Assembly: GCA_030247885.1 (NCBI GenBank)
Contig: JAPDRO010000007.1
Span: 62,001-126,000 of the forward strand
Source: Taxawa tesnikishii (nom. ined.)
Lineage: Eukaryota > Ascomycota > Dothideomycetes > Dothideales
Length of the DNA: 64,000 nucleotides
Direction of reading: 5' to 3'
The translations under genes were made by a program, and so were the position numbers. Below the pieces are notes generated by a model. The model ran no database searches. It saw only the letters and a list, made by a program, of their open reading frames with translations, and was not told the DNA's origin. The first letter of the stretch is position 1; every line of letters starts with the position of its first letter. Shown here one piece after another: positions 24,439 through 35,264 of the stretch.

Positions 24439-26719
24439 ATGGTCTTGGGATTCTTCGAAGAACAGAAGTCGTTTGACTTTATTGTCGTTGGAGGTGCGCG
24501 TGTTGGGCCAATATGCTGAATGTAACGCAGCGATGCTGACATCTTCGCAGGAGGAACGGCAGGAAACACCGTCGCAGGTCGTTTGGCCGAGAACCCCGAC
24601 CTCTCCATCCTCGTCATCGAAGCCGGTCCAAAGTCAGTCACTCGCGCGTACTCCTCTCCAAAACACCTTTACTGACATTCCCGTCCGAAGTAACCCGCTG
24701 AAAGAGGACAAGATCTCAATACCCGCCCTCGCGTTCCAGCTCGTCGAAAGCAAGTACGACTGGCAGTACCCGGCAACACTGTACGAGAACGAGAAATACG
24801 GCAAGAGATTCGAGGCGAAGAACACAAGAGGCAAGGTTCTAGGAGGAAGCAGCTGCTTGAACTACTACACCTTCATCCGCGGAAGCAGAGGGACATACGA
24901 TGAGTGGCAGGAATATGGCGGCAGTACGTGGAGCTGGGACAACTGCTTCGAATACTTTCAAAAGGCTAGTCACGTCGCGCCTCTGCAGACGTTGCGGGCT
25001 GACAAAAACCGCAGTGCGCAACCCTTCATGACAACAACCAGATTCTAGACCACGACCCGTCCTCCGTCGCCGAGTCCGGTCCGCTACAAATCAACCCAGC
25101 TATCCCCATCCCACTCGCCGAGCAGTTGCAGAAAGCCTGGACGTCGCAAGGTCACCCTCTCAACGACGACATCTACAACGGCAACGTCAATGGGCTGACG
25201 CATCTGATTCACACCATCAACCAAGGGCGACGCGTACCCAGCACCGTCTTCCTCGAGGGTCACAAAAACATCACCGTGAAATGTGACACGATGGTGCACC
25301 GATTGATCTTCGAAGGCGAGACTTGCGTCGGCGTGCAATGCCATCCCAACGACGCCAACCAGCAATACTTCGCCAAGCACGAAGTCATCGTCTGTGGCGG
25401 CGTCTTCGAGTCCCCCAAGCTTCTCATGCTGTCCGGCATCGGGCCTAACAACGAGTTCAGTGATCTGACCGCCCTCTCCTCTGGTATCGGAAAGCGCATC
25501 CACTCTCCTCACGTGGGGCAAAACCTGCAAGACCACCCCGTGTGCCCGCACAGCTTCAGGCTCAAGGAGGGCACGAGTTTGGACAACGTGATGAGGCCCG
25601 GCCCGAAGCATCTGGAGGCCATGGCGCAGTACAAGTTGAGTAAGACGGGACCACTGTGCAGTGCGCTGCTCGAAATGAGCGGGTTTGCGAGGGTGGATGC
25701 CCAGTTTGAGAAGTGCAAGGAGTGGAGGGATGAGAAGGAGAAAAGGGGACATGATCCTATGGGTCCGAGGGGCAGCCGCATTTTGAATATGATTTTTGGT
25801 ATGTTTGCACTCTTGTTCCTTCCCTTGCTTCCCTACTGCCCTCTCCTACAGCAGTTCCCTTGCGGATGCCACAGTGGATTAGCGATGATGGTCGAAAATG
25901 CTGACACCAATCCAGCCCTGCTTCGCTTCCCCATTTCTCCCACACGTCGCCGAACCCCAAGAAGGCGACTTCGCAACAATCGTCGTCTCTCTTTTACGGC
26001 CACTGTCCCGCGGCTCCCTGACCTTGCGTTCTGCCAACGCCCTCGACTACCCTGAGATTAAAATGAACTATCTCGCCAATCCGCTCGATGTTGTTGCCCT
26101 TCGCGAAGGCGTGCGGTTCGTCGACGAGATCCTGCTCCGCGGCGACGGCATGAAAGACCTCATCATTGGCGAATACCCACGCGAGGTGCCCCGCGACAGT
26201 GACGAGGAGATGGAGCAGTGGGTTCACGAAAGGGTTTCATCTGGCTATCATCCCTGCGGGACGTGCAGGATGGGCACGAGTGTGGAGCACGGTGTCGTCG
26301 ACAGCCACCTGCAGGTCTACGGCGTGCGGAATCTGCGCGTCATCGACGCGAGTATATTCCCAATCATCCCGGACGCCAGGATCCAGAACCCGGTCTACAT
26401 GGTTGCCGAGAAGGGCGCGGATATCATCAAACGAGACCACCCGGCTCTGTATCGTGGCGTCGGCGAAGGCATGTCCGAAGGACTCAAGGCGAAGATCGGC
26501 GGACTTGCGGAGAAAGGGATGGAGTATGCTGGCGTTGGTGGCAGCAACGGTCCTTCTGGGGAGGCGTTCCCGCAGAATCAGAGTAGTAATGGTATCGGGA
26601 GGTGGGCGAAGGATGGGGTGGAGTATGTGCAGAGGGGGATGGGGAAGTTGATGATGGGGACCGGGGAGACGGAGAACAAGAGTATGGGGACGGTGATGAG
26701 TAGGAAGGAACCGAAATAA
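24439..26719 (+). CDS. GMC (glucose-methanol-choline) oxidoreductase
   Basis: FAD-dependent alcohol/choline dehydrogenase-like enzyme. Exons: 24439-24493, 24551-24632, 24691-24973, 25015-25798 and about 25916-26719. The first three introns are 57, 58 and 41 bp; the first two have clear signals, the third donor (GTCGCG) is weak. Visible landmarks are the N-terminal FAD site VVGGGTAGNTVAGRL, GMC signature 1 GKVLGGSSCLNYYTFIRG, signature 2 CGGVFESPKLLMLSGIGP, the catalytic histidine in GYHPCGTCRMG and the conserved C-terminal IQNPVYMVAEKGADII with the paired Asn. Total is about 668 residues, longer than the usual 550-620 because of a Gly/Ser/Met-rich tail. No signal peptide, so probably intracellular; the substrate cannot be told. 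At the fourth intron (donor GTATGT at 25799) exon phases do not match; one T fewer in the T5 run at 25793-25797 would fix it. Confidence 0.85.
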
Positions 26720-26910
26720 CCTCAGTGATCCTGGTACGAACTAATATCTCCTTTTGGTCTGAATCTTTACAGTGTTGCTACCCACTCCGCTTCCGGTTGC
26801 TCAGTGTACAAAGTTCAAGTCGTGTCCCCGGGCATCAGCCTGGCCGTCATCAAAGCGGCCCAAGCACCTGCGTCTCTCATGGCCCTTGCCAGTCTGGCAA
26901 TGGCCTGCCG

Positions 26911-27361
26911 TCATTCGCCGTCGGTGAAGTCCCAAACGACATACAGACTGGGTTTGCGTGTTTCGACTGCCTCCTGTCTGTCCTCCATCTCCAGCCGTGC
27001 CTTTCGCTCCCTCAGCCAGGCCGCTCCACCACCGAACCACAGCCCCAACTCCTCCTTCTCGAATTGAAATCCGAGCGGGTTCAGCTTAAGCTTGTCAACG
27101 AGAAGCGTTCGGATGGCCTTCAAGTTAACGTCCGTGGCTGCTGTGGGCACGACTTCGACGACGCCCCCATCGATATGGTCTTCTGATGACAAGTCTTCGG
27201 TTGCGGTCACATGGATGAGAGACCAGAGCAAACCGCCCATACCTGTTATATCGAATGCTCTTCTCGGAAGCTTTCCCACAAGACCCGGGTCCCTCCAGTA
27301 TCCGTCCTTGAAGGTCGGGAAAGCGATCTCCGCAATGCGCGCTCGGCCCGGGTCTCCTTAG
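26911..27361 (-). CDS. Unknown protein or 3' exon of the BTB gene
   Basis: Open for about 150 codons to the stop at 26911, with coding character throughout: ARIAEIAFPTFKDGYWRDPG, then VGKLPRRAFDITGMGGLLWS and LVDKLKLNPLGFQFEKEELG. There is no ATG at its 5' end, which abuts a stop within a few bases of the end of the BTB ORF on the same strand. A donor GTAGGC in the last part of the BTB ORF (about 27450) and acceptor CTAAG (about 27362) match in phase, so this may be the true C-terminus of the BTB protein by splicing out about 95 bp. The alternative is a separate gene with an unseen first exon. No domain recognised. Confidence 0.4.
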
Positions 27362-28197
27362 ACAAGTGTGACTGGACCCAGTAGCCGTCGCCACACGCTG
27401 GCGCGTGTTAGTAGAGGCCCGCGAAAGTGATGGGTGGATTGCCTACTAGTTGCACGTTCTTCCTCACTCTCGTGCTCGTGGAATCTGCATAGGTCGTGGT
27501 GGCAAAGGCAGTGCTGGTCTTTCCAGTGTAGGCTCCCGTCTCGCGATGTGTGCCATAAACCAACAGCGGTCAAGAGGGCCAGCGTATCTTGCCTTGGGTC
27601 GCTGCACTCGCCCCAGTGGCAAACAAACAGATAAGTCAGGAACTTGCAGAGCGGTGATGATGGAGGCAGCAGCTGGAATGCCAGAGCCAAATCGTCACTG
27701 TGAGGTATGGACCGGTGATCCGACTGGCAAGAGACTGCACCGGAGAACCTTTGGGCGATGGCATCCAATACCGCACGTCGAAGTGCGATGACTAGATACT
27801 GATCCCCAAGGGCGTATAGACGGATAAGGAGAGAGACGTTCAATCGCTGATATTGCTGGTCCGTCTGCGGGAAAAATCCGGTATTGAGCCAGTCATTGAA
27901 CGATTGCAGTGTTTCTGGAGTCGTCTCCAGTGGCTGTAGGTACTGTGCTTTGACTTTTAATGGACCATTCAGGGCAGCTCTGTAGTAGTCGCTGTAGAAA
28001 GTGAGCAAGTCCGGCGATATGTGGACCGTATAGCTTCCGGCACGGAGGCTGATGTATGGAATGGTCGTATGCAGCATAATACGCCTATGGTTGTTTAGAC
28101 ATGTAATCATCTTGGAATCTATCGGTGGGACGAATCCATACAGCCATGTTGAGAATGTCCACTTGTAGGACTCGTACCGGTCGCTTTGCGACGCCAT
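27358..28197 (-). CDS. BTB/POZ-domain protein
   Basis: 279 codons from ATG 28197 (MASQSDRYESYKW). The BTB core is recognisable: ISLRAGSYTVHISPDLLTFY (family: VxVGxxxxxFxVHxxxLxxxS), SDYYRAALNG, LETTPETLQSFNDWLNTGFF, then the helical LIRLYALGDQYLVIALRRAV (family: YxLADKYxxxxL) and PPSSPLCKFLTYLFV. This is the arrangement of the many short fungal BTB proteins. BTB domains mediate dimerisation and can recruit CUL3 ubiquitin ligase; the client is unknown. The C-terminus is His/Cys/Arg-rich (DQHCLCHHDLCRFHEHE), odd for the family. A phase-compatible intron near 27450 suggests that this tail may be spliced away in favour of the downstream ORF. Start chosen as the first ATG in frame. Confidence 0.7.
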   Translation of the reverse strand: MASQSDRYESYKWTFSTWLYGFVPPIDSKMITCLNNHRRIMLHTTIPYISLRAGSYTVHISPDLLTFYSDYYRAALNGPLKVKAQYLQPLETTPETLQSFNDWLNTGFFPQTDQQYQRLNVSLLIRLYALGDQYLVIALRRAVLDAIAQRFSGAVSCQSDHRSIPHSDDLALAFQLLPPSSPLCKFLTYLFVCHWGECSDPRQDTLALLTAVGLWHTSRDGSLHWKDQHCLCHHDLCRFHEHESEEERATSRQSTHHFRGPLLTRASVWRRLLGPVTLV

Positions 28198-29248
28198 GTG
28201 GAGCACGTTTGGGGAACATTGCTGAGGAAGGAAGGCGCATGAAAGCTTTCACAGCTTTGTATCGATGTCTGTTGAAAGTTCGATAATCACATGCATGACG
28301 TAACACATTGATGCAGAAGCCGTCAATCATTCTCCAGAGACAGACTACAGCAGGAGCAGGTACTTCGAACGCTTGAGATACTGTCAAGAAGAGTAGACTG
28401 TACGAAGATGCAAACGCCCGTACGGCATTAGGCCAGGCGCCGATGCGAAATCAACACCCTAGACTCTCCACAGATAAGAGCCAGCCGCGCTGCACTGCAA
28501 CATCTCGAAAGATGGTCCGTTGATAGCGAAGGATACGATATTCCAAATTGAGAAGGAGAGCTCAGGATGTGTGCTGCTGCTCGATTATGATGAGCCTAGG
28601 CATAGTAGGTGTCTCGACCATAGAGGCTGCTGTGTGCGGGAGGTAGAACACAATATTGGTTTGCCCTTACCGCCAAAGCGCACCTCCATCAACTACTGGC
28701 GCTTCGCTCTACCTACACATCACCTAAGACATTCCCTTCGAAGTACGTAGTACCTTGCTCACTTCTCAGCAGGTGGCAATGGCAGCGGTTTGGCACACCT
28801 GGATCTAACTCTGGTAACTTGAGTTGTGAGAACTCTTCTGTTTAGCTCACTCGAAGGTTGAGGGTTCGGCGCTCACTCTCGCCATGTTATGTACGGATTT
28901 GTGACAATGACGTTCTTTTTGTGAATTCATCTCGTTTGGGTTCTGTTTTGGCGTTCTGTGTTCGAGAACGCAGAAGGCCAGTACGTATCATTGCTCTGAA
29001 TCACTCTCCCTCGATTTTTCCAAATTCTTTTCATGATTGCATTTGTGTGTGCATTGACATTGTGGTGGTAACATTCAATGACGTGCGCTCTGCTCTAAGG
29101 AAGACGAGCCATAGCAATGATACCGGCGGCGCGTGTCGAACATTCATGTCGATAAAACCAGGTTTTGCTCGACAAGAGAACCAGACGGGCGAAAAGCGAT
29201 GCCGCAATGTTGGTGCACAAGATTTTTGAAGTTCTTCCTCTTCCGATA
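28198..29248. other. No supported gene
   Basis: Region between the BTB gene and the transposon. An ORF at 28858-29229 is unsupported. Confidence 0.5.
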
Positions 29249-29290
29249 ACGTAGTCCGCGGGGATGTGGGTTACGCGGGGTAGTGGGTTA
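29249..29290 (+). repeat. Left terminal inverted repeat of the transposon
   Basis: Pairs with 31056-31097 with two differences, both T here versus C in the other arm (…GGTTACG… against …GGTCACG…, and the final GGTTA against GGTCA). TA duplication at 29247-29248. Confidence 0.9.
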
Positions 29291-29319
29291 ACGAATCTCT
29301 ACCCTTTCAACTCCATTAA

Positions 29320-31040
29320 TTATCTGCGCATTGCAACTATAATACAATCAGAATTAGAGTCGCTAGGTAGGTTCTTAAATAGCTCGTCTTTCTCCTCCTT
29401 AGTTATTTCTTTCGCCTTACGCTTACGTGGCCGTCCACGAGTCTTTTTCTTTACTATCTCCGCTTCTATTACCTTCGCTATCTCGAGTACTTCTTGCGTA
29501 CTAAACACAAACTTCCCTTTTAATGTAACTCGCTTGCCCTTTATTCGAGCCTTTCGAGTATTAAGAAGCCTCTCCTATTCTTTTACTTACTTACGTAAAG
29601 TAATAAGCTTGCTATGCGTCGATTTAAAAGCGCGAGTTATTCGCTTCGTATATCGCTTCGCTAGAGATAGAACGTCCCGGATAGCCTTTATCGTAGAATT
29701 AAGTAGCGCGTTTACTTTACGTAGTTTAGTACCGTCTAGCAGTAAGCTATAAAGTAGTAATAAGTTTAGATCGAGTTACTAGGGTAGTATATGCGATAGT
29801 AAAGCGCTTAAAGTCGTCCTAGAAGGTAACTTTTTAAGTATAAATATCGAGCTTAGTAGTACTAAACTAGTACCGCGCTATCTAGCGAGAATATTGCGAG
29901 TAGTAAGCGCCCTATCCCTCGCGCGGATATATATCTTAGTCTATTCTACGCGTAATATACGGCTAGAATCGACTTATAAAGTAGCGTTAGTCTCCAAAGT
30001 TAGCGTACGCTTAAGTAGCGCAAATACGCTAACATTAAGTAGTTAAAAAATATACGAACAATAAGGTAGTAGGATTATTAAGTTAATCTTATTCTACATA
30101 TAGAAGGTAATTACCTTACTAATAATATAGCTACTATAGCCGTTTATAATTAGTAATTTCTAAGTTATAAAGTCCTCCGGCTATATTAAAGGCTCGAATA
30201 TAATAGTTAGCTACTCGTAACTATAGCTATTAGACGTCTAGCTACTATTACTAGTCGAGAACCTTTAGTTTAAAAGCGTATATATAAGTATCTATATAGT
30301 ATTTATGTATTTTGCCTTATAGATTAATAAGAGTAAAATAGCTAGGCTAGTAGCGCTTATATACTCGATTATAGTTATTTATTTTTACTTACTAATAATC
30401 TACTTTTAACTACTATTCTTACGTATATTAACTAATACTCTTAATAACTAACTCGCTTTAACTACGAAGTCGGACTCGTCTATATTATAAACGTACTCTA
30501 GCGTATATTAGTTTTATATTTATATTTCCGTTATTGCGTTAAACTACTTCTTTACGTTCTCGTAACTTGTTACTTTAAACTATACGCTATTAATCTAACG
30601 CGTCTAAATGCCTATAATCTTAAGATAATAAGCCTTAAAGTAATTAAGCTAATACTCGCTAATTAGTCGAAGAGTTAAGGTAGAAGCCTTAGAAAGCTAG
30701 ACGCGTCTACGTTATATCTCCTTAGCTATTTATATAGTTAATATAAGTAAAGCGAGGAATCTAGTACGCGTAAGACGTATAATCTATCGTACTAACGTCT
30801 TTTCTTCCGGTATAGAAAGGAGCTACTTATCTTAGTGCGCTATAGCGCGTAAAGTTCGTCTAGATATACGATATTATAGCGTTATATTCGGGACCTTAAA
30901 TACGAGGGTAGCCTTACGAACTAATAGGTATTCGTTGTTTTTAATAGTAGAAATAGCCTTCTAGATATCCTCTTCCGTATAAGCCTGTTTACTAGGTATA
31001 GAAGTACTTATAGTAGTTGGTAGTAACGGTAGAAGATTGG
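29320..31040 (-). pseudogene. Fot1/Pogo-type transposase, dead
   Basis: Reading right to left, the N-terminal helix-turn-helix region is still visible near 31000-30900 (VRKATLVFKVPNITL after YTEEDI), interrupted by TAG codons where Trp or Gln is expected. A DDE-catalytic neighbourhood is hinted at near 30480 (VDESDF). The last 60 codons (29320-29508) are free of stops and give the basic tail GRPRKRKAKEITKEEKDEL that ends many Fot1-like transposases. Stops throughout the middle remove activity. Damage is G-to-A on the coding strand, as expected for RIP. Confidence 0.75.
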
Positions 31041-31055
31041 AGGTTCGCGTTGTAG

Positions 31056-31097
31056 TGACCCACTACCCCGCGTGACCCACATCCCCGCGGACTACGT
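31056..31097 (-). repeat. Right terminal inverted repeat of the transposon
   Basis: Reverse complement begins ACGTAGTCCGCGGGGATGTG and matches the left arm. It keeps the unmutated C at both variable sites. TA duplication at 31098-31099. Confidence 0.9.
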
Positions 31098-31099
31098 TA

Positions 31100-32112
31100 T
31101 AGTAGAAGTTCGTTGTGTTGACAGAGTGCACGGGCCAGCTCGACCATTCCTTAGCCGCCAGCTTCGCTTATGAGACGTGAGACGTGCACGATGTTTCAGG
31201 TCCGCCGGCGCCTGTTAGCACTGTCTGTATAGCTCTCAGGCGCAGTTGGACCCTCACTTATGGAACCGATGATACATCTGCTGCGACGCTTACAGCAGCA
31301 TACGGGCAGAATCCGACACCGTAAAACGCATTTCCCACTACATGGCCGCTCATCCTCGCCGGTCGACCTGCCGAACAAGTGGCCTATACTTCCCTCCTTG
31401 TTTTCCTGGTTTGCTTTACCACCATGTAGTACATGCGTTCGACACCGATCGAACGGCGAGCTGTGACAAACACGCGCTAGCTGCTTCCAAATTCTCGAGG
31501 CTTGGGCATGCAACTCAACCAAGCAAGCAACTTCAACATCCGAAGCTTTTTGCCCAAGCACAGTCTCGAAAGATAAGACTCACCGGTCTCGAGATGAGGA
31601 TCTGGAACAAAACTGGACGCACTTGGCGCCTACTGGAGCAGTAAGCGAATGGCGGAGATCTGACCATACGTCTCATTCTCGTTTCGCCCATTGGTCAAGG
31701 TCCACTGTCGAATAGAACCCGGAGCATTGTACAGCGCACTCGGTAATCTTGGCTTCCATGGCGCGACAACAAAACACCTTCAGGTATTTCCGAGCTCGTA
31801 TCTCAGGTTTGCGGGTATCTTGGCATACTATGAAGCACAGCATGACACAGCTTCAAGATGTCTATCTGTTTCGGGCGACCGCTCATAGCGAACAAGTGCC
31901 TCTCACGAGAAGGTATAAGTACCCCTCGAGCGCGCTTCTGACCTCGAAGCATCATCACCGTCGGCATTAGCATTCCTCCCAAGCGCAACAGGTTTGCGGC
32001 TTTGCATCTCTCGTTCTTCTATACTACTCTCGATCCAGGCGATCATTTTCCCGTCTCGTTCATCTTCAACTATCACATCGCGCCGGCCGCATCCTCGAAA
32101 CATATAAAACCA
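31100..32112. other. No supported gene
   Basis: Between the transposon and the Egh16-like gene. A 121-codon minus-strand ORF (31196-31561) has several cysteines but no start, signal peptide or homology I recognise. The last 300 bases are the presumed promoter of the Egh16-like gene, with a possible TATA-like CATATAAAA at 32100-32108, just upstream of its ATG. Confidence 0.4.
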
Positions 32113-33475
32113 ATGTACCATCTTTCATCTTGGTTCGTCCTTGCGGCGTTCGTTGCTTCCGCCCAGTCTCATGGTGTCATCCTCAAAGCCGTAGGTGACA
32201 AGGGCTTCAGTCAAGGATTCCTTGGTAAGTGCATGCCTGCCATCGTCTGCACGGTTCCTACCGTAACACTTATGCTGACCTCGCGCAGTCGACAATGCCC
32301 TCGCACGCAATTGTACGGACATAAGCCCCTGCCAGCTAGACGCGACCATCATCCGCGACGCCGAGATCAAGCAGAACGTTGTCAACGGGTGCGGTCGTAC
32401 CGAACTTCACGGTAATATCGACATCGGTGAGCAGACCGAAGATGAGTTGGCCAAAAACCGCATCACAACCGTGACCAAGGGCTCCACCCTCTCGGTCACC
32501 ATCCACCAAGTCAATGCCGATGGCGCAGGCCCATACTCATGCGATCTGGACCAAAGCAGTGCGTCTTCCCGGCGCCAATCTCTCCCTGCCGTTCGACTGT
32601 GAGCCACTCAAACTTTCTGACACTACCGCAGGCAACGCCAACGTCCAATTCGTCCCACTCAAAGTGAGCAACAACGTCCCCGGCGTCAACGGCCTCAGCC
32701 AAGCCAAAGAACAAGACTTCACGATCAAAGTCCAACTTCCCGACAACATGAACTGCTTCGGCGCCTCGACTGGTGACATTTGCACCGTACGCTGCCGCAA
32801 CAACGCCCTAGCCGGTCCCTTCGGCGGCTGCTTCGCCATTCAACAATCAGACGGCGCGGGCCGCACAAACAGTACTCCCGCCGCGGTCGACACCGCCCAA
32901 ACATTGGACGCCGTGCTCAAGCAGGTTGCGGTTAACAAGCAAGACCTTGACGCCGCCATCGCTGCGAATCAGGCTGCCGGACTTACAGGCGAAGATCCTG
33001 GTGTTGCAGCTATCAGCGCGCTGGTTACTACACAGCCGACGGCGACCGGATTTGCTAGTACAGTCAACAGTGCTGATATTGCTTCGACGACCCCGCTGAT
33101 GCTGCTGCTACTACGACTCTAGGTGCAAGTGGTGGAAGTGGAGGTAGCAGCGGTTTTGGCGGTTTCGGCGGTTTCGGTGGCGGCAGTGGGTCATCCGGCA
33201 GCAACAGCGGGTCCTCCAGCAGCAGCAGTGGCAGCAACGCGGGCGGCAGCAGCGGCTTCGGTGGGTTTGGCAGTGGCTCCAGCACTAATGGTAACGGGAA
33301 CAACAACGGCAATGGATTCAGTGGATTCGGCAACAGGAACTCAGGCAGCGGCTCTGGTGGTTCTGGCAACAGCAACAACGCCAACACCGACAAAGGCTTC
33401 GGCACCGGCTTCGGAGGCGGAAGCGGCTTTGGTGCTGGGAAAACAAAGAGAAGTCATGCGAGGCAGCTAAACTGA
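32113..33475 (+). CDS. Egh16-like secreted surface protein with Gly/Ser-rich tail
   Basis: Family of fungal secreted proteins (Pfam Egh16-like; GAS1/GAS2 and gEgh16 are members) often induced during surface or host contact; biochemical function unknown. ATG 32113 opens a signal peptide (FVLAAFVASAQS) followed by HGVILKAVGD. Exons 32113-32224, 32289-32558 and 32632 onward; introns of 64 bp (GTAAGT) and 73 bp (GTGCGT) are in phase. Hallmarks are NCTDISPCQLDATIIRDAEI, VNGCGRTELHGNIDIGEQTE, HQVNADGAGPYSCDLDQSS, NNVPGVNGLSQAK and CTVRCRNNALAGPFGGCFAI. As printed, the frame ends at TAG 33120-33122 (290 residues). A one-base slip in the C4 run at 33091-33094 separates it from a Gly/Ser/Asn-rich frame (FGGFGGFGGGSGSS) that ends KRSHARQLN at TGA 33473-33475. 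One extra C gives 408 residues. Confidence 0.85.
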
Positions 33476-35264
33476 ATTTGTCGGGAGGATTGGGAAGAGA
33501 GTCAATGGTGTGGTTCGGTGCAGACAGGACGAGTGTGAATGAGTTCATGGATGACGTGGAAGCCCTAGTTGATCGACGGCTGCGCTGGCGTAGTTTGGTC
33601 TTGAGATCTAGGGTGTACACATGAGGGACAGACATGTAGAGAACGTCATGTATCAACGACATTCATTTGCCTCCATCATTGTCTACGAACTCAAGATAAA
33701 CCTCAATTGAGCTGACTGTTGAGAACACTGACTGAAAGCGAGCCTGGTCAAAGTGCATCCGATGATCTGCGCAGGCGGTTCTTTCATGTTAACAATGCCG
33801 CGTTCGTTGGCAGCACTGTTGCAGAGCTTGGTCAGTGTACACCTCTTTCAGGCGGATAGAGTCTCTATGAGATGGAACCTGCCGACAATGCAATAGGACA
33901 GGCTCCACAATGGTTTTGACGAGCAAGAGTCTTTTTCCAGAAAATGAGTCATTCAGTCACGAGTATAAGTTTTATATTAGCTGTAGAGGCCCTGTCATCT
34001 TCAAGAAACTCCGCGTGGGTTTGCATATCATGCCGGCATAGGCATACGCATCACCTCGCTCTGTACCGTTGAAGTCGCTTCGTTGTGCCATAGAACGTCC
34101 ACTGGCCGACTCCTGACCCTGACACGCCCGAGGTCGTGCTACGGAGACATTCCTCCACAAATTTTCTCCTTTCGATCAAGGACCACGCTACCATCATTTG
34201 AGCATGTTGACGGCTTCGAGGCACCGACATTCCTGATGTACTTAGAGTTCATCAGCCGTGACGCATTGAACGGAGCGGGAAACACGCACCGATAAGATCA
34301 TGTCGTTATCTCCTCCCTAATGTAAATCAAGATGGACGAAGCAAGGGTCTGACGGCGCACAGGAGAGGTTGGGAGACAAAGCAGCCGTATAATTCCATCA
34401 AACATATGGGACAGATCTTGTTGTGTAGCAGAGGTGCGAGACTGTGGCGTTGTGGAAGATGGGAGGGCCCAATACCGAAGAAGGAAGTAGACAAAGCCGG
34501 ACGTCTGACTTGAGCAAACAAACAGGAGCAAAGTTACACAAACACTCATTCGCAAGCCAGTTAGTCTGGATTGGGTGATCTCATGGAGCCAACTAGACAG
34601 GAATCATTATCCAATGTGTTCACGCCCGATTCTATACCAGATCAGGTACGGGGGTGATATGGGCACATGGCGATTCAGTAGATACCCTTCTCTGTGAGTC
34701 TACTTTGCGCCGCTCACCAAGCTTTTTTGCAGTTTCCATAAAATGGACGTCATCCTCGTCCGGGATGAGCCTGCAGTCAAGCATTCTTGCAATGGTTTCT
34801 TCTCATGTAGAGACCTGATCTGATCCCGTCTACTCCATTATGTGTACACAGGAGATGTACCGGACCACCAGACGCGTCAGGCTCAGGGAAGTCTGTTGTA
34901 CTTGCACGATCGATAGCGGCACTACATATCCCTCTAAACCGGCATCAAGAACAAGAGTAGAATTATAGAGCCTTGTAGCGTAGGTGAAGAGGACGTGATA
35001 TAGAGCCAAGATTGCCTTGGCTGTAGACAACCTTTGTGAAACTGGCCGCAGCCCTTATACGACACGCTGAAGTATGGCAGTCCCTGTTTGCCAGTTGTTT
35101 CTATCAGAACCTTCTGTATGACATCACATCACATGTAAAGAACACCCCGGTTCACTTGTTTCAAGTTCAAAGTGTTGCCTTCTCGTTCCCCTCAGCACCG
35201 CATGTAAACAGCAAGACTGCAAGTCAGGCGACAGCGAAGTCAGTTCGCTGCAGGGATTCGGGTC
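33476..35264. other. No supported gene
   Basis: About 1.8 kb without convincing ORFs, domains or repeats. It includes the upstream region of the RING gene. Confidence 0.5.

Larger units (their letters stand above)
29249..31097 (-). mobile_element. Fot1/Pogo-type (Tc1-mariner) DNA transposon, RIP-damaged
   Basis: 1849 bp bounded by near-identical 42-bp terminal inverted repeats beginning ACGTAGTCCGCGGGGATGTG and flanked on each side by TA, the target duplication of the Tc1/mariner superfamily. Length and single-gene layout fit Fot1/Pogo elements. Between the repeats the DNA is saturated with TA steps and poor in CA/TG, in sharp contrast to both flanks. This is the signature of repeat-induced point mutation. 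The minus-strand transposase is full of stops, mostly TAG where the family has Trp (TGG). The element cannot make its own transposase; the termini are nearly intact. Confidence 0.85.

Noticed and set aside
25084-25752. 222-codon minus-strand ORF
   Set aside because: Antisense to the GMC oxidoreductase exon, whose signature sequences are unambiguous.
29249-31097. AT-rich block as a centromere or mitochondrial insert
   Set aside because: Terminal inverted repeats, TA duplication and transposase remains explain it fully.
33064-33405. Pro/Leu-rich minus-strand ORF opposite the Egh16-like tail
   Set aside because: It is the complement of the Gly/Ser codons of the tail; low-complexity shadow.
33123-33470. 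115-codon Val/Ala-rich plus ORF
   Set aside because: It is another frame of the same Gly/Ser-rich tail and lacks a start linked to any gene.
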